The notes under the pieces: generated by a model
Database searches by the model: none
The model's input: only the letters and a program-made list of their open reading frames with translations
Told to the model about the DNA's origin: nothing
Program-made: the position numbers and the translations under genes
In this document: piece by piece, positions 10,835 to 19,423 of the stretch
Numbering within the stretch: position 1 is the first letter of the stretch
How the letters are laid out: each line of letters begins with the position of its first letter
DNA from: Pictodentalium vernedei
Lineage: Eukaryota; Mollusca; Scaphopoda; Dentaliida; Dentaliidae
Direction of reading: 5' to 3'
Assembly (NCBI GenBank): GCA_031216915.1
Contig: CM062296.1
Span: 662,223,838 to 662,287,837 of the forward strand
DNA length: 64,000 bases

Positions 10835-11210
10835 TTTATTTATTTATTTATTGGTGTTTAAGGTCACAATGGCTAATCGTGACCGTGACAGTTTTACGGG
10901 TGGAGGAAGCCGGAGTACCCGGAGAGAACCACCGAGCAACGACGAGCAGCTGTCAGCTCTCCAACATCGTAACTCTGAACTCTGCACAGCAGCACAGGCA
11001 GGGTTAGATTGGTTGAAGACATGCGCACCATCGACGTGCAGTACGCCTCAGTACACAGCGTCATCGTGCCCCCATGTAGGCAATCGGGATGAAGTGTCTT
11101 GCCCAAGGACACAACGCGGTTGCCGCAGGTGGGATTCGAACCGAGGACCTCTCGGCTTGCAGCCTGCACCTCTACCAACTGAGCCACCGCACCCCCCCCC
11201 CCCCCCCCCC
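10835..11210 (-). mobile_element. tRNA-headed SINE with 12-bp target duplication
   Basis: The element is on the minus strand. Its head (about 11190 to 11110) has a tRNA-like A box, TGGCTCAGTTGG, and a B box, GGTTCGAATCC, the internal pol III promoter. The body carries TTGTGTCCTTGGGCAAG and a tract shared with copies at 28.4 and 62.5 kb. It ends in (AAAT)n, seen as TATTTATTTATTT at 10835. The 12-bp AGTAAATCACTA flanks both sides (10823-10834 and 11211-11222). The C tract at 11192-11210 lies at the SINE's 5' end. Insertion plus duplication is 388 bp, so the LINE frame is displaced by one base between sides, matching the observed frames. Confidence 0.9.
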
Positions 11211-13271
11211 AGTAAATCACTAACTAATCAAATGCAAAACATATATGTGAGGAACGATGATTTAGGTAGCGACCACCTGCCTGTTCATGCTACATTACAC
11301 GGTTGCAGCGGACCCGCAAGATACCCCACAATGAGGAGGAGGAATTTATCCAAAATTGACTGGGACCTCTTCAGAAAAATAATTCAGGTTAAAATAAACA
11401 AAAACGACCCAATGAATACCTGCGAGCTCGAGCAAGCATGTACCAATCTCAGTGAAGTCATTAACAACACTCTTGATGAAATTTGTCCCAAACAGACAGT
11501 TAAACCGCGGGCCAACAGAATAACTGAAACCACACTCCAAATAATAAAACAAAAAAGAAAGGCCTTCCGTGCATACAAATCAGAAAAACTTCCAACTAAA
11601 AAGGTCGAACTTAAAGCCGTGTACAATCGCCTCCACGGCGAAGTTAAAAAAGCAATAGCAAACGACAATCGCGTGAGATGGGAAAAAGCAACGGAAAATC
11701 TAAATGGACTCAGGGAGACTAAAAAGTTTTGGGATACTTTTAAAACCCTTACTGGACAAAAACATAAAGACACCAACAGTAAGGCACTAAAGATCAACGA
11801 TGGAACTATGGCCCTGGATGACAAGGCGAAGGCTGGCGCCTTTGCAGAGCTCCTTAAGAAATATCAGCGTCCACATGAGGGCGATAGGTTTGATGACGAG
11901 TTCAAAGAAAAAGTAAACAAATTTGTTCAAGACAACAAGACAACGTTTAACGATGCCAACTTCAGCCAAACGCCCGAGGACGGGGATGGCCATGAACTCA
12001 CGGAACCGATAAGCAAAGAAGAAGTGGCTAACACAATTAAAAAATGTAAGTCTTCTTCTTCCCCAGGAGGGGACGAGGTCTCATACAAAATCCTGAAACA
12101 ATGTCCCAACACTTTTTTCGGTAGACTCACTAACCTCCTAAACTGCTGTCTCTCTAGTGGATACTTCCCAAAATGTTGGAAAGTAGCTACAGGAGTCATG
12201 ATACCCAAACCCGACAAGGATTTGAGCAACCCAGCTAATTACCGCCCAATCAGCCTACTTAGCTGTATTGGAAAAATTTTCGAACGGATTCTCACGACTA
12301 GACTCCGCAGCCATCTCGAATCAATCAGCTTTTTCAATAAGTGGCAAAGGGCATACAGCAGCCAAAGAGAGGGAATCGAGCATGTTTATAGACTGGTAGA
12401 TTATATGAAAACGGCGTTCAGTCAAAATGAAATAGGAACCGCGCTATTACTCGACGTAGAAAAAGCGTTTGACTCTGTCTGTCACAATGGCATGAGATAC
12501 AAACTAGCTAAAATGGGGCTACCTACCAAAATTCTAAGGATCATATCATCATTTTTATCTGATCGAAAAATCAAAGTGAGGGTCAACCGCGAAGTGTCAG
12601 CCAAGGTAAAACTCGAAGCGGGCACTCCACAGGGTTCGGTCCTCAGCCCGCTTCTATTTATAATATATGTGAATAACATTGACAAACTAGGGAAGAACCA
12701 TGTTGAACTATCTCAATTCTCAGACGACAAAGGAATGTGGACGGCCAGTAAGTCTGGAAACATAATACAAAACCGCCTGCAGGATACAATCCGCGACCTG
12801 CAAGACTGGTGCGCTCTGTGGCGCATCAAGCTAAATGCCACGAAAACACAAAGAATCACATTCTATAAAAAAAACAAAGGAAAAAGCCTGTCCCCAATAT
12901 TGAGCTTAAGCTTTACGATCATAAACTTGAAGCTAGTAATGAGGCAAAGTTTCTGGGATTCAACCTGGATAGCAGTCTCAATCTAAACAATCACATAAAC
13001 TCAGTCACCGTCAAAGCCACTAAACGCATTAATTTCCTGAAAATGATTAGAGGTAAAAATTGGGGAGCCAATAAAGAAACTCTCCTCAATCTTTACAAAT
13101 CATATATACGCCCAGTACTAGAGTATGGGGCCATAATAACAAGTGACCTGAATAAAACCAACATTGAAAAACTACAACGGGTCCAAAATCATGCCTTGCG
13201 CGTGGCTCTGCGCAAGCCCACGTGGACATCGATAAAACAACTTCACGAGATAGCAACTATAGCAACTTCAC

Positions 13272-13298
13272 TATAGCAATGCGCTTACAAGATCTTCA
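13272..13298 (+). repeat. Short tandem duplication in the LINE tail
   Basis: An ACTATAGCAA motif is repeated, breaking the reverse transcriptase C-terminal frame at its stop (about 13276). It is local slippage in a dead copy. Confidence 0.55.
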
Positions 13299-13774
13299 AA
13301 GCAAAACTCTAAATAGACTTCAAGACAGCGAATTAATAATAGAACTCAATGCGCATCGCGTCCTCAATAGGAAAACTAAATAATCTGGGGCATGTCTATC
13401 GAAAGGGTTAAAGATTACATCATTGTGATGGGGTGAGCCAGGCACTCTGTGATCTAAATTTAGAACTGGCTGCGGGTGACACGATACGCACGAAAGCTTG
13501 CCTCTGTTACCAGTGGGAGTTGCAAACAGCGAGGAAAATCTCCACCTGCTGCCGGGTCTCCCCTCCCTGAGATATAAATCTCGGGGAGAAAATGCTGGCT
13601 TCCCCATCCAAAAGGACGGGAAAGTTGTAAATTAAAAACCGAATTGCTCTAATTTCCAGCTCTCTATCTTTTCTACCTCCTCTATCTCATCAGACACACG
13701 ACCAAACTGAATGACAAACTATGAGGGATTGAAACAATCCTCAAAATCTTGCCAGCAAACAGCCCTTTTAAGGG

Positions 13775-13775
<1 letters not shown>

Positions 13776-13813
<38 letters not shown>
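13776..13813. repeat. Poly-T tract (38 T)
   Basis: A homopolymer of about 38 T. It could be the A tail of an element inserted on the minus strand, but no associated body is recognisable to its right. Confidence 0.85.
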
Positions 13814-13814
<1 letters not shown>

Positions 13815-15060
13815 GGTGGGAGGGTGTTGGAGGTCATTTGGAATTCCCGAAGGATAACCAGATACCTCAAAATCACATACGGCATCCTATCTCCCAGAAG
13901 GCTTGATGGATGACTCCCGGTTTTTTCAAACTAAAATGTTGGAGCTTTCTCCACTCCTTTTTTGTAACCGCTATGGTCGCTATGGTCATATACCGGGGCC
14001 GCTACCAAACCGGCGTTGCTGTTTGGTTTTCTTTTTTCTTTTTCCCTTAAAATTGACATCGCACAACATTATATTCTGGCTCGCCACCATGGTGGGACTC
14101 AAACCTCTACCATCGCCAAGCTGGAACCGAATAGAGCCCACTCTCTAATAGTCTTAATGGCGTTGAGGGTTTGGTCTTTGACAATCTATCACTCAAATGC
14201 AAACTGCCGGAAATTCTAACCGCGTGCATACCCCTTCAGACCCCATCTGAGGCAATAGGAAAGCTAGGCCTGTGTTATCCAAGATCCAAGTGAAATAAAA
14301 TAAGGCTAACCAGGTCGCAAGGGATTTGTAAATCCCACATCGTCCCTGCGCGCCTTCGGTGCGCTGAAACCTTTCATTCATTCATCCCAAATCCTTAGAA
14401 GTGGCCATCCACCTCAAGGGGGGGGGGGGGGGGGCGAGCGTCGGTCCTGCGCCCCACCTTCACCCATTTTCGTAAGCGCCTGAAGAGCGCATTTTTGACC
14501 CAGCCAAATAAGTTTCAATGCAGGCCTGCCCCCGAACCAGGGAAGTTGTTCGGGTTTTTCTTTGGGTGGTCCCTGAAAGGGACCGTTGTTTTCTTCCACG
14601 ATCGAACGATAACATAAAGTGCTATCCTGAAATCCGACACAGCTTCAACTGCCACGAACTGCCTGAGGCAGACTATACTTGCCAATGATGGCTCTCTACC
14701 CCATCTAACTACAGGTATAAGTGGCAGGCTCACCATCAAAGTGCCCCCCGGGGAGAGGTAGCACCTTTGTGAGAGGACCCCTTCTCACTCTGGTCCTCAC
14801 CCGAGGGTAGAATCAACAACCATCAAAAGACAACCCAACAACCTCATCTGACCATTTCACCAGAGACACCTGCCGAACACCCGATCCTTTTCCACCTTCA
14901 CCAGACATGCTGCTTCCAAATCCTCAACTGTTAAAGAGGGTCGAATGGGGCTTGCCCCACGGCGTCCCTGCGCGCCTACGGCGCGCGAAACCATTCAACC
15001 ACTTCTATCCCAACCCATAATACCACAATGTCCTCCTTTGTGACGGGACATAGTAAGTCC
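13814..15060. repeat. Dispersed repeat sequence, non-coding
   Basis: Two related CGTCCCTGCGCGCCT(T/A)CGG stretches followed by GCG-rich sequence occur at about 14339-14380 and 14963-15000. A block at about 14640-14830 (ATACTTGCCAATGA, then GGGGAGAGGTAGCACCTTTG and GTCCTCACCCGAGGG) recurs at about 17870-18020. A G17 tract lies at 14418-14434. No gene is visible. Confidence 0.55.
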
Positions 15061-15085
15061 CAGTATTTTTTATAAATATATCTAT

Positions 15086-15637
15086 ATGGACAATCTCAGA
15101 TGTCAGTTGCGTGGTGGAGGAAGCGATTCTAAGCCGTACATGATCCCGGACGATCGCCTCAATCTACATGAAGTTTTAGCTATTCTCAGTAGCCCAAATA
15201 TGGACCTTATTTCGAAGACAATTACAACAAGGCCAAGTGGTGGTAACGTGTTTGTGTTTGATTCCACATTCTCCAAAGTACACGATTGGCGTTGTGGTGC
15301 GTATAAGTGGGAAAACACTGGGTCTCGGAAAATGCAGCCATCTAGCCAAATTATAAGAAAAACTGTTTTTCATATCAAAATGCCTGGTGGAAAGCACAGT
15401 TGTTCACCGTTGTTCATAAAAGTGGAGTACCAGCTTGCCCTGAATGGGCGTTTCATCTTAGTGCAGTACATTGGTGATCAAAATGTAACATTTGAAGGTT
15501 GTTTGGTGCAGAACCCACTCACCCTGTTTTTTTTTAAGTTGCTTGGTAAGCCAACATGGCGACCAGAATCGAAGACTAGGCTAGTGTCCAGCCCCTGCCC
15601 AGTAAGCGCATACGATTACATTGAAACTGGCATCTGA
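15086..15637 (+). CDS. CG-1-like DNA-binding domain protein (element-encoded, possibly partial)
   Basis: The 183-codon frame starts at an ATG and lies between the arms of the 10.3-kb element. Residues about 28-138 follow the pattern of the CG-1 domain of CAMTA transcription factors: a TTRPSGGNVFVFD strand, WRCGAYKWENTGSRKM (compare the family's DGY-WK), a basic RKTVFHIKMPGG strand, a variable loop, then YQLALNGRFILVQYIGDQ (compare the family's W/Y-LL-VLVHYL). CG-1 is a sequence-specific DNA-binding fold. After residue about 145 the frame enters a T8 run and reads unlike a domain, so it is probably truncated or shifted. No ankyrin, TIG or IQ regions follow, unlike CAMTA. It could be an element DNA-binding protein or a captured exon. 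Confidence 0.55.
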   Translation: MDNLRCQLRGGGSDSKPYMIPDDRLNLHEVLAILSSPNMDLISKTITTRPSGGNVFVFDSTFSKVHDWRCGAYKWENTGSRKMQPSSQIIRKTVFHIKMPGGKHSCSPLFIKVEYQLALNGRFILVQYIGDQNVTFEGCLVQNPLTLFFFKLLGKPTWRPESKTRLVSSPCPVSAYDYIETGI

Positions 15638-15748
15638 ACACAATCTCTACTGCTTTTCTCTGACACACACTGGCGCTTCAGGCTATCTTGAACTTGCACT
15701 CCAAGATTGGGCATAAAGTAATTGGAAGCATTCCAAATCTATTGCTTG

Positions 15749-15823
15749 TTAATTCCAGTCGCCCACTATACATATTATGTAAGATAGATACTATAATGTG
15801 TATAGCGGGCGATTGGAATTAAT
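15749..15823. repeat. Hairpin, about 30-bp arms
   Basis: TTAATTCCAGTCGCCCACTA pairs with the later TATAGCGGGCGATTGGAATT across a short centre, with few mismatches. It is most likely a small foldback/MITE. Confidence 0.8.
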
Positions 15824-15887
15824 AACTAATGAATTGTTTACGATAATTTGTTTCTGGGGAGGTCTAGCCCTAGTTAGGCCTGGGGGG

Positions 15888-16582
15888 ACACCACAACGAC
15901 CTTCCAAAGGTCATGATTGCCCCCCCCCCCACCCCTCATTACAGAATCCTGGCTACGCCCCGCTAGATATATAATCCATTTCCCGTATTTTCGAAATGGT
16001 GGTGGGAGGGGGGGGGGGGGGGCAAGATCGACATAACGCTGTCATATTTCAATGGCTTGCACTATGGAATTGGGCGTATTCCCTCCCACGATTGTGGGCC
16101 CTTTCCCGGATATTTTTTTCTTCAAATTCTGAAGCTCTTGAGTTCGATTCTGGTGCCTCCTGAGGAAACGTGGGGGTTAAAAACAGGAAGTTACGGTTTG
16201 CATTTGGGACACCCTCAGCCCAAACTTTCTGTTAAATCCCCTCGTAGTGAACAGAAACATCTAAAATTAGCTACACCTCCGTCGAGCAAGTATGATAATA
16301 ATCACCCCGTCGTGCACATCAGCGAATTCGTTGTTGTCCTTGCACAAAATGGTGTGTCGATCAGTGTCGATGGCGAAATGATCTATTTTGTCTTGAAAAT
16401 AGTCTACAATAAAACAAACAATACTTAATCTTCCTTCTATATATTTATTATTGCGCAAGCTTCCTTAAATAATCACTTTTCACACATTCAGAGGTACATT
16501 TAGTACTGTAAAACGTAGTTTTTATACACTTACCGTCCTTTAAACCGGATACTGTCCTTTTTACCGGCAAAAAGTATTACCC
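15888..16582 (-). repeat. Right inverted arm of the 10.3-kb element
   Basis: This arm is contiguous where the left one is interrupted, so it defines the ancestral arm of about 690 bp. It includes the inner block (15888-16205, with C/G tracts), the middle block (16210-16340, GTCGTGCACATCAGCGAATT) and the tip (16370-16582). Confidence 0.8.
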
Positions 16583-17470
16583 TTGCTGTGCTCTATTTCA
16601 CGAGCAAGGGATCATCACCGTGAGCATACTGACTTCGAATGGTCTGGCCATCTTCACTCAGGTGCTGGTACTGACCGGCGACGGAGGAGGCGCCTCACCA
16701 ACACCTACCTCGACTCCTCTGGCTAAGAGCGGCTTGAAAACGTGGGTTCAGTAACACATGTAGGCTCTTGGTCGAGCACTGACCAATCTCCCAAGAAAAG
16801 CCACAGCAGCACATAAATGGGAACCAGGTGTCCTGGCTTCTTTCTCTGCTTGGCAAAACGGTCATGTGGCTTGCCGAAAATCTGTCATGGACCTCGCAGT
16901 TGGATACCCGAAGCTCGTTGCTGCCCAACGATAGTTATCGACGTGATGAGATGAACCAAATCATCAAAAAGCTCACGGTCTTCTCCTCGTCACGATGTTC
17001 AGCAGACTTATCTCCGGTCATGGATGTGCGCGCGGCTGCTTGATTTCCTGCGGAATTGCAGCTATGGGTTCCTCGCAGATAAGGCTTGCAAAGCAGTGGG
17101 AAGCTGTATGGAATTCAAATCATCGTTAACCCCTCAGCAACTGAGAATCAGTGAAAATACGAATTTCATTATAATAACACACAATACCCCGTGCGACACC
17201 TAGTCCCATAATCTGAAAAGAACATCCAGATGCCGGAACCGAACACACTCTGTTTTTGATTTAGTATGAGACAGGACGTCCTGAGAGTTTGATTGCGCTC
17301 TGCGGGTGCTCTGGTTGGGCAATGACATCTTTCAAATTCGCCTCGAACTGGTTATGTACACCGAAGGCCGTGCCTGTGCCCAGTATCGACGAACGAATCG
17401 GAGAACAGATGAATGGCCAGAGGGACATCCTAAGTCATCAATCCTCTCAACACCAGCCCTGCTGAATTTT
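16583..17470. other. Older sequence flanking the 10.3-kb insertion, broken coding relics
   Basis: It begins with TTGCTGTG, the second copy of the element's target duplication. Composition is again balanced, as at 1-4025 and 5752-6255. Short open frames exist (for example 16828-17043) but none is recognisable. I infer that it continues the same older element. Confidence 0.35.
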
Positions 17471-18360
17471 GGGTGAACATTTCTTTACAATTTATTGGAT
17501 ACTGTTTCTTGGACATTATAAGACCAACTGGAAAGTTTCTCCATTACTGGATTACTGGATTGTATTGAACTTTATTTTGGAATAACTGATATGTATTTCT
17601 CAGTGTTTTATTTTTCTGTAAACCATATCGGCAGTGTAAAGGATTCTGTACAATTTTCCTTTTATATTTTTTTTATTAGATTTTAGAATAGTTAAGTTAG
17701 AGTTATTGTTGTTAATTCTCAGATTTCTTTCTGTTACCATTATTGTTACTACAAACTGCAACAAACCTCAAATGCAATTCCAATCACCGCCCCATATGGG
17801 CAATCTATATATGAAGTGTGAGCATGCTATCAAGGATACGCTCAACAACTCCGACAATTGCCAGTGGCAGAATATACTTGCCAATGAAGGCCTCAGAATA
17901 AATACTTAACTAGTCCAGACTATACTTGCCTGAAAACACCAGCACATCACCCTCGGGGAGAGGCAGCACCTTTGTCGAGAGGACCCCCTCTCACAGTGGT
18001 CCTCGCCCGAGGGAAGATATCAACACCAAAATGATCAGCAAATACCCCTTCCTCAGCCTTTCCTCCTCTACTGCTTCCTGACATGGTCGGCATCTGTCAA
18101 AAACTTCAAAATAACTACTTCAGAAATAGGTCGGAAGGGGCTGGATCCAAACTGTCCCTTAGTGCCTTCGGCATGCAAAACCATTGATTTGAAAATCAAG
18201 GATACAAAAGTAATTGTCTGGAAATGAGTGGGACAGACAAATTGATGGACAATCAGATGGACAAAAAGATGGACCACTGAACGGACAAACAAACAGAAGG
18301 ACGAACTAACAAACCCTATAAAGTTCCATGGACATATCAACAGTTAACAAGAGCTACACC
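17471..18360. repeat. AT-rich spacer and dispersed repeat with GGAC-type tail
   Basis: 17.47-17.85 kb is AT-rich without recognisable features. About 17860-18180 repeats the block seen at 14640-14990. A degenerate run of GGACAAA/GGACAGA motifs at about 18225-18310 resembles the 3' end of the tandem-cored elements in the right half of the window. Confidence 0.5.
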
Positions 18361-18545
18361 AGGTATTGCATAATATGCCCGGTCTCCTCATAAGTTGAAG
18401 CTTCAAGCCAAGTTTAAAAACTGTAGCAAAGGGCTATAACTCTGGTGGAAATTGGCAGGCAGAACTGAAATTCAATACCAACATGTATGACCAAATGTTT
18501 ATGCTTCAAACCAAATTTAAAAACTTGAGAGGTCAAATCATATTA
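18360..18545 (+). repeat. Dispersed repeat shared with 28.63-28.95 kb
   Basis: Phrases such as GGGCTATAACTCTG, TGGCAGGCAGAACTGAAATT, ATGCTTCAAACCAAATTTAA and ATATTAAAGTTAT recur in similar order at 28625-28945. No coding signal is visible. Confidence 0.55.
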
Positions 18546-18662
18546 AAGTTATTTATTTATTTAGTAGGGTTTAATGATACTTTAAGAGCCAAGATCATAT
18601 CATGTCGGTGGCAGTTTTATGGGTGGAGGAAGCCAGAGTACCCCGAGCCACGACGTCCAGCT
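18546..18662 (-). mobile_element. SINE 3'-end fragment
   Basis: TTATTTATTTATTTAGTAGG, then GGCAGTTTTATGGGTGGAGG and AAGCCAGAGTACCC match the 3' portion of the tRNA-headed SINE (10835-10925), minus strand. Head and body are missing. Confidence 0.75.
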
Positions 18663-18801
18663 GCCAGCTCCCCAATTCAATATTTATTTAGTAATAAATG
18701 TACCTTAATAGCATACAATAAATTTGAAAGTATATGCGAGTTACAAATAGTGATACAAATTATAAACAATATGTATTGATTATGTGGTACAAAAATTACA
18801 A

Positions 18802-18842
18802 GGAGAGGGCATAGCCAGATTGGCTGTCTACCTGCCATCTCC
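18802..18842 (-). promoter_or_regulatory. 3' UTR stem-loop of the CR1-like LINE
   Basis: GGAGAGGGCA pairs with TGCCATCTCC around an inner TAGCC/GGCTG stem, with one mismatch in the outer stem. The equivalent at 30217-30257 keeps the fold with base-pair substitutions. Many LINE reverse transcriptases recognise a 3' stem-loop of their RNA; that role is inferred here. Confidence 0.65.
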
Positions 18843-19423
18843 TTAAAACAAGTCGGATTTATCTCTTGGAGATCTGCTGATCACAAAAAAATAATTTGTC
18901 TCTTTTAGTAAATATTACTACTTGTTCTATGAAATGTGGAATTGGCCAAATAAATTCACAATGTTCTGAATATCCATCGCTTTCTGTTTAGTTAATTTAA
19001 GGGGAAAAAGAGCCAGAAGGCCTCATCTCACCGGAGGCAACCATAATTCGGCGGGAGGCGCAGCAGGGTGACAACCAAAGATTCGTCAAAAATACTGAAC
19101 GACAATACACAGACTGGCATGGCTAGCGAGACACCAAATCATCAGACACAGATCCGTCCCATCATCGTGTATCTTCCGAATTGTGTCGGGTGAGCCAATG
19201 TCTCACTGCTAAGTTTTCTTGACTCAATTGAAGTATCCAGAGAGTGACTGAAAAACGCTAATTGGTACATCACCATATCGCGCGCAATGTCCACACTTCA
19301 CGAGAAATTGCCTTCAAGCGATGGAGAAATAAGCTATTGACCGACAAAGTTATTGGTCAACAATGTTATTGGTCGACAAAGTGATGACAAAGTGATGAGA
19401 TTCAGAGTCAAGCGGGTATTTAA

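Larger units (their letters stand above)
10490..13383 (+). pseudogene. ORF2: partial endonuclease plus reverse transcriptase (Jockey-like)
   Basis: The endonuclease half shows HCIFLGDFNAKHQVFG (about 10630-10680) and YILDLIITSKSL, where the SINE interrupts; after the SINE the frame resumes with GSDHLPVHATL (about 11268). The linker is followed by reverse transcriptase blocks: NPANYRPISLLSC (about 12230), LLLDVEKAFDSVCHNG (about 12445), AGTPQGSVLSPLLF (about 12620) and SQFSDDKGMW (about 12710). The catalytic box reads FSDD where most relatives have F/YADD; both aspartates are kept. A frameshift near 12900 moves the tail to another frame (MIRGKNWGANKETLLNLYKSY, 13043 on). AP-endonuclease elements nick target DNA and prime cDNA synthesis there; this copy lacks half the nuclease. 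Confidence 0.85.
9965..13640 (+). mobile_element. Jockey-like non-LTR retrotransposon, internally deleted
   Basis: In order it contains a partial ORF1, the C-terminal half of an AP-type endonuclease, a reverse transcriptase with the long linker typical of the Jockey clade, and a C-terminal tail. The N-terminal half of the endonuclease is missing because ORF1 runs directly into mid-endonuclease near 10490. A SINE is inserted in the endonuclease at 10835-11210. The 3' end is not sharply defined; the coding tail ends near 13383. Confidence 0.8.
6256..16582. mobile_element. 10.3-kb long-inverted-repeat DNA transposon, with nested insertions
   Basis: The ends are inverted copies starting GGGTAATACTTTTTGCCGG at 6256 and at 16582 on the other strand. 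Immediately outside are TCGCTGTG (6248-6255) and TTGCTGTG (16583-16590), an 8-bp target-site duplication with one C/T mismatch. The inverted arms can be followed inward in blocks: 6256-6476 with 16370-16582, about 8406-8545 with 16210-16340, and about 8935-9290 with 15888-16205. The arms are therefore about 690 bp once insertions are discounted. The left arm was split by a reverse transcriptase fragment. The interior holds a Jockey-like LINE, dispersed repeats and an ORF with a CG-1-like domain. An 8-bp duplication fits hAT, P or some Mutator relatives; no transposase is recognisable. Confidence 0.6.

Noticed and set aside
10851..11222. N-terminal extension of the long reading frame 10851-12986
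   Set aside because: It is the translated SINE (minus strand) that happens to be open in the LINE frame; the SINE has its own target duplication and promoter boxes.
11384..12229. Antisense frames of 100-146 codons under the Jockey-like reverse transcriptase
   Set aside because: They are shadows of the plus-strand frame, which carries all conserved reverse transcriptase blocks.
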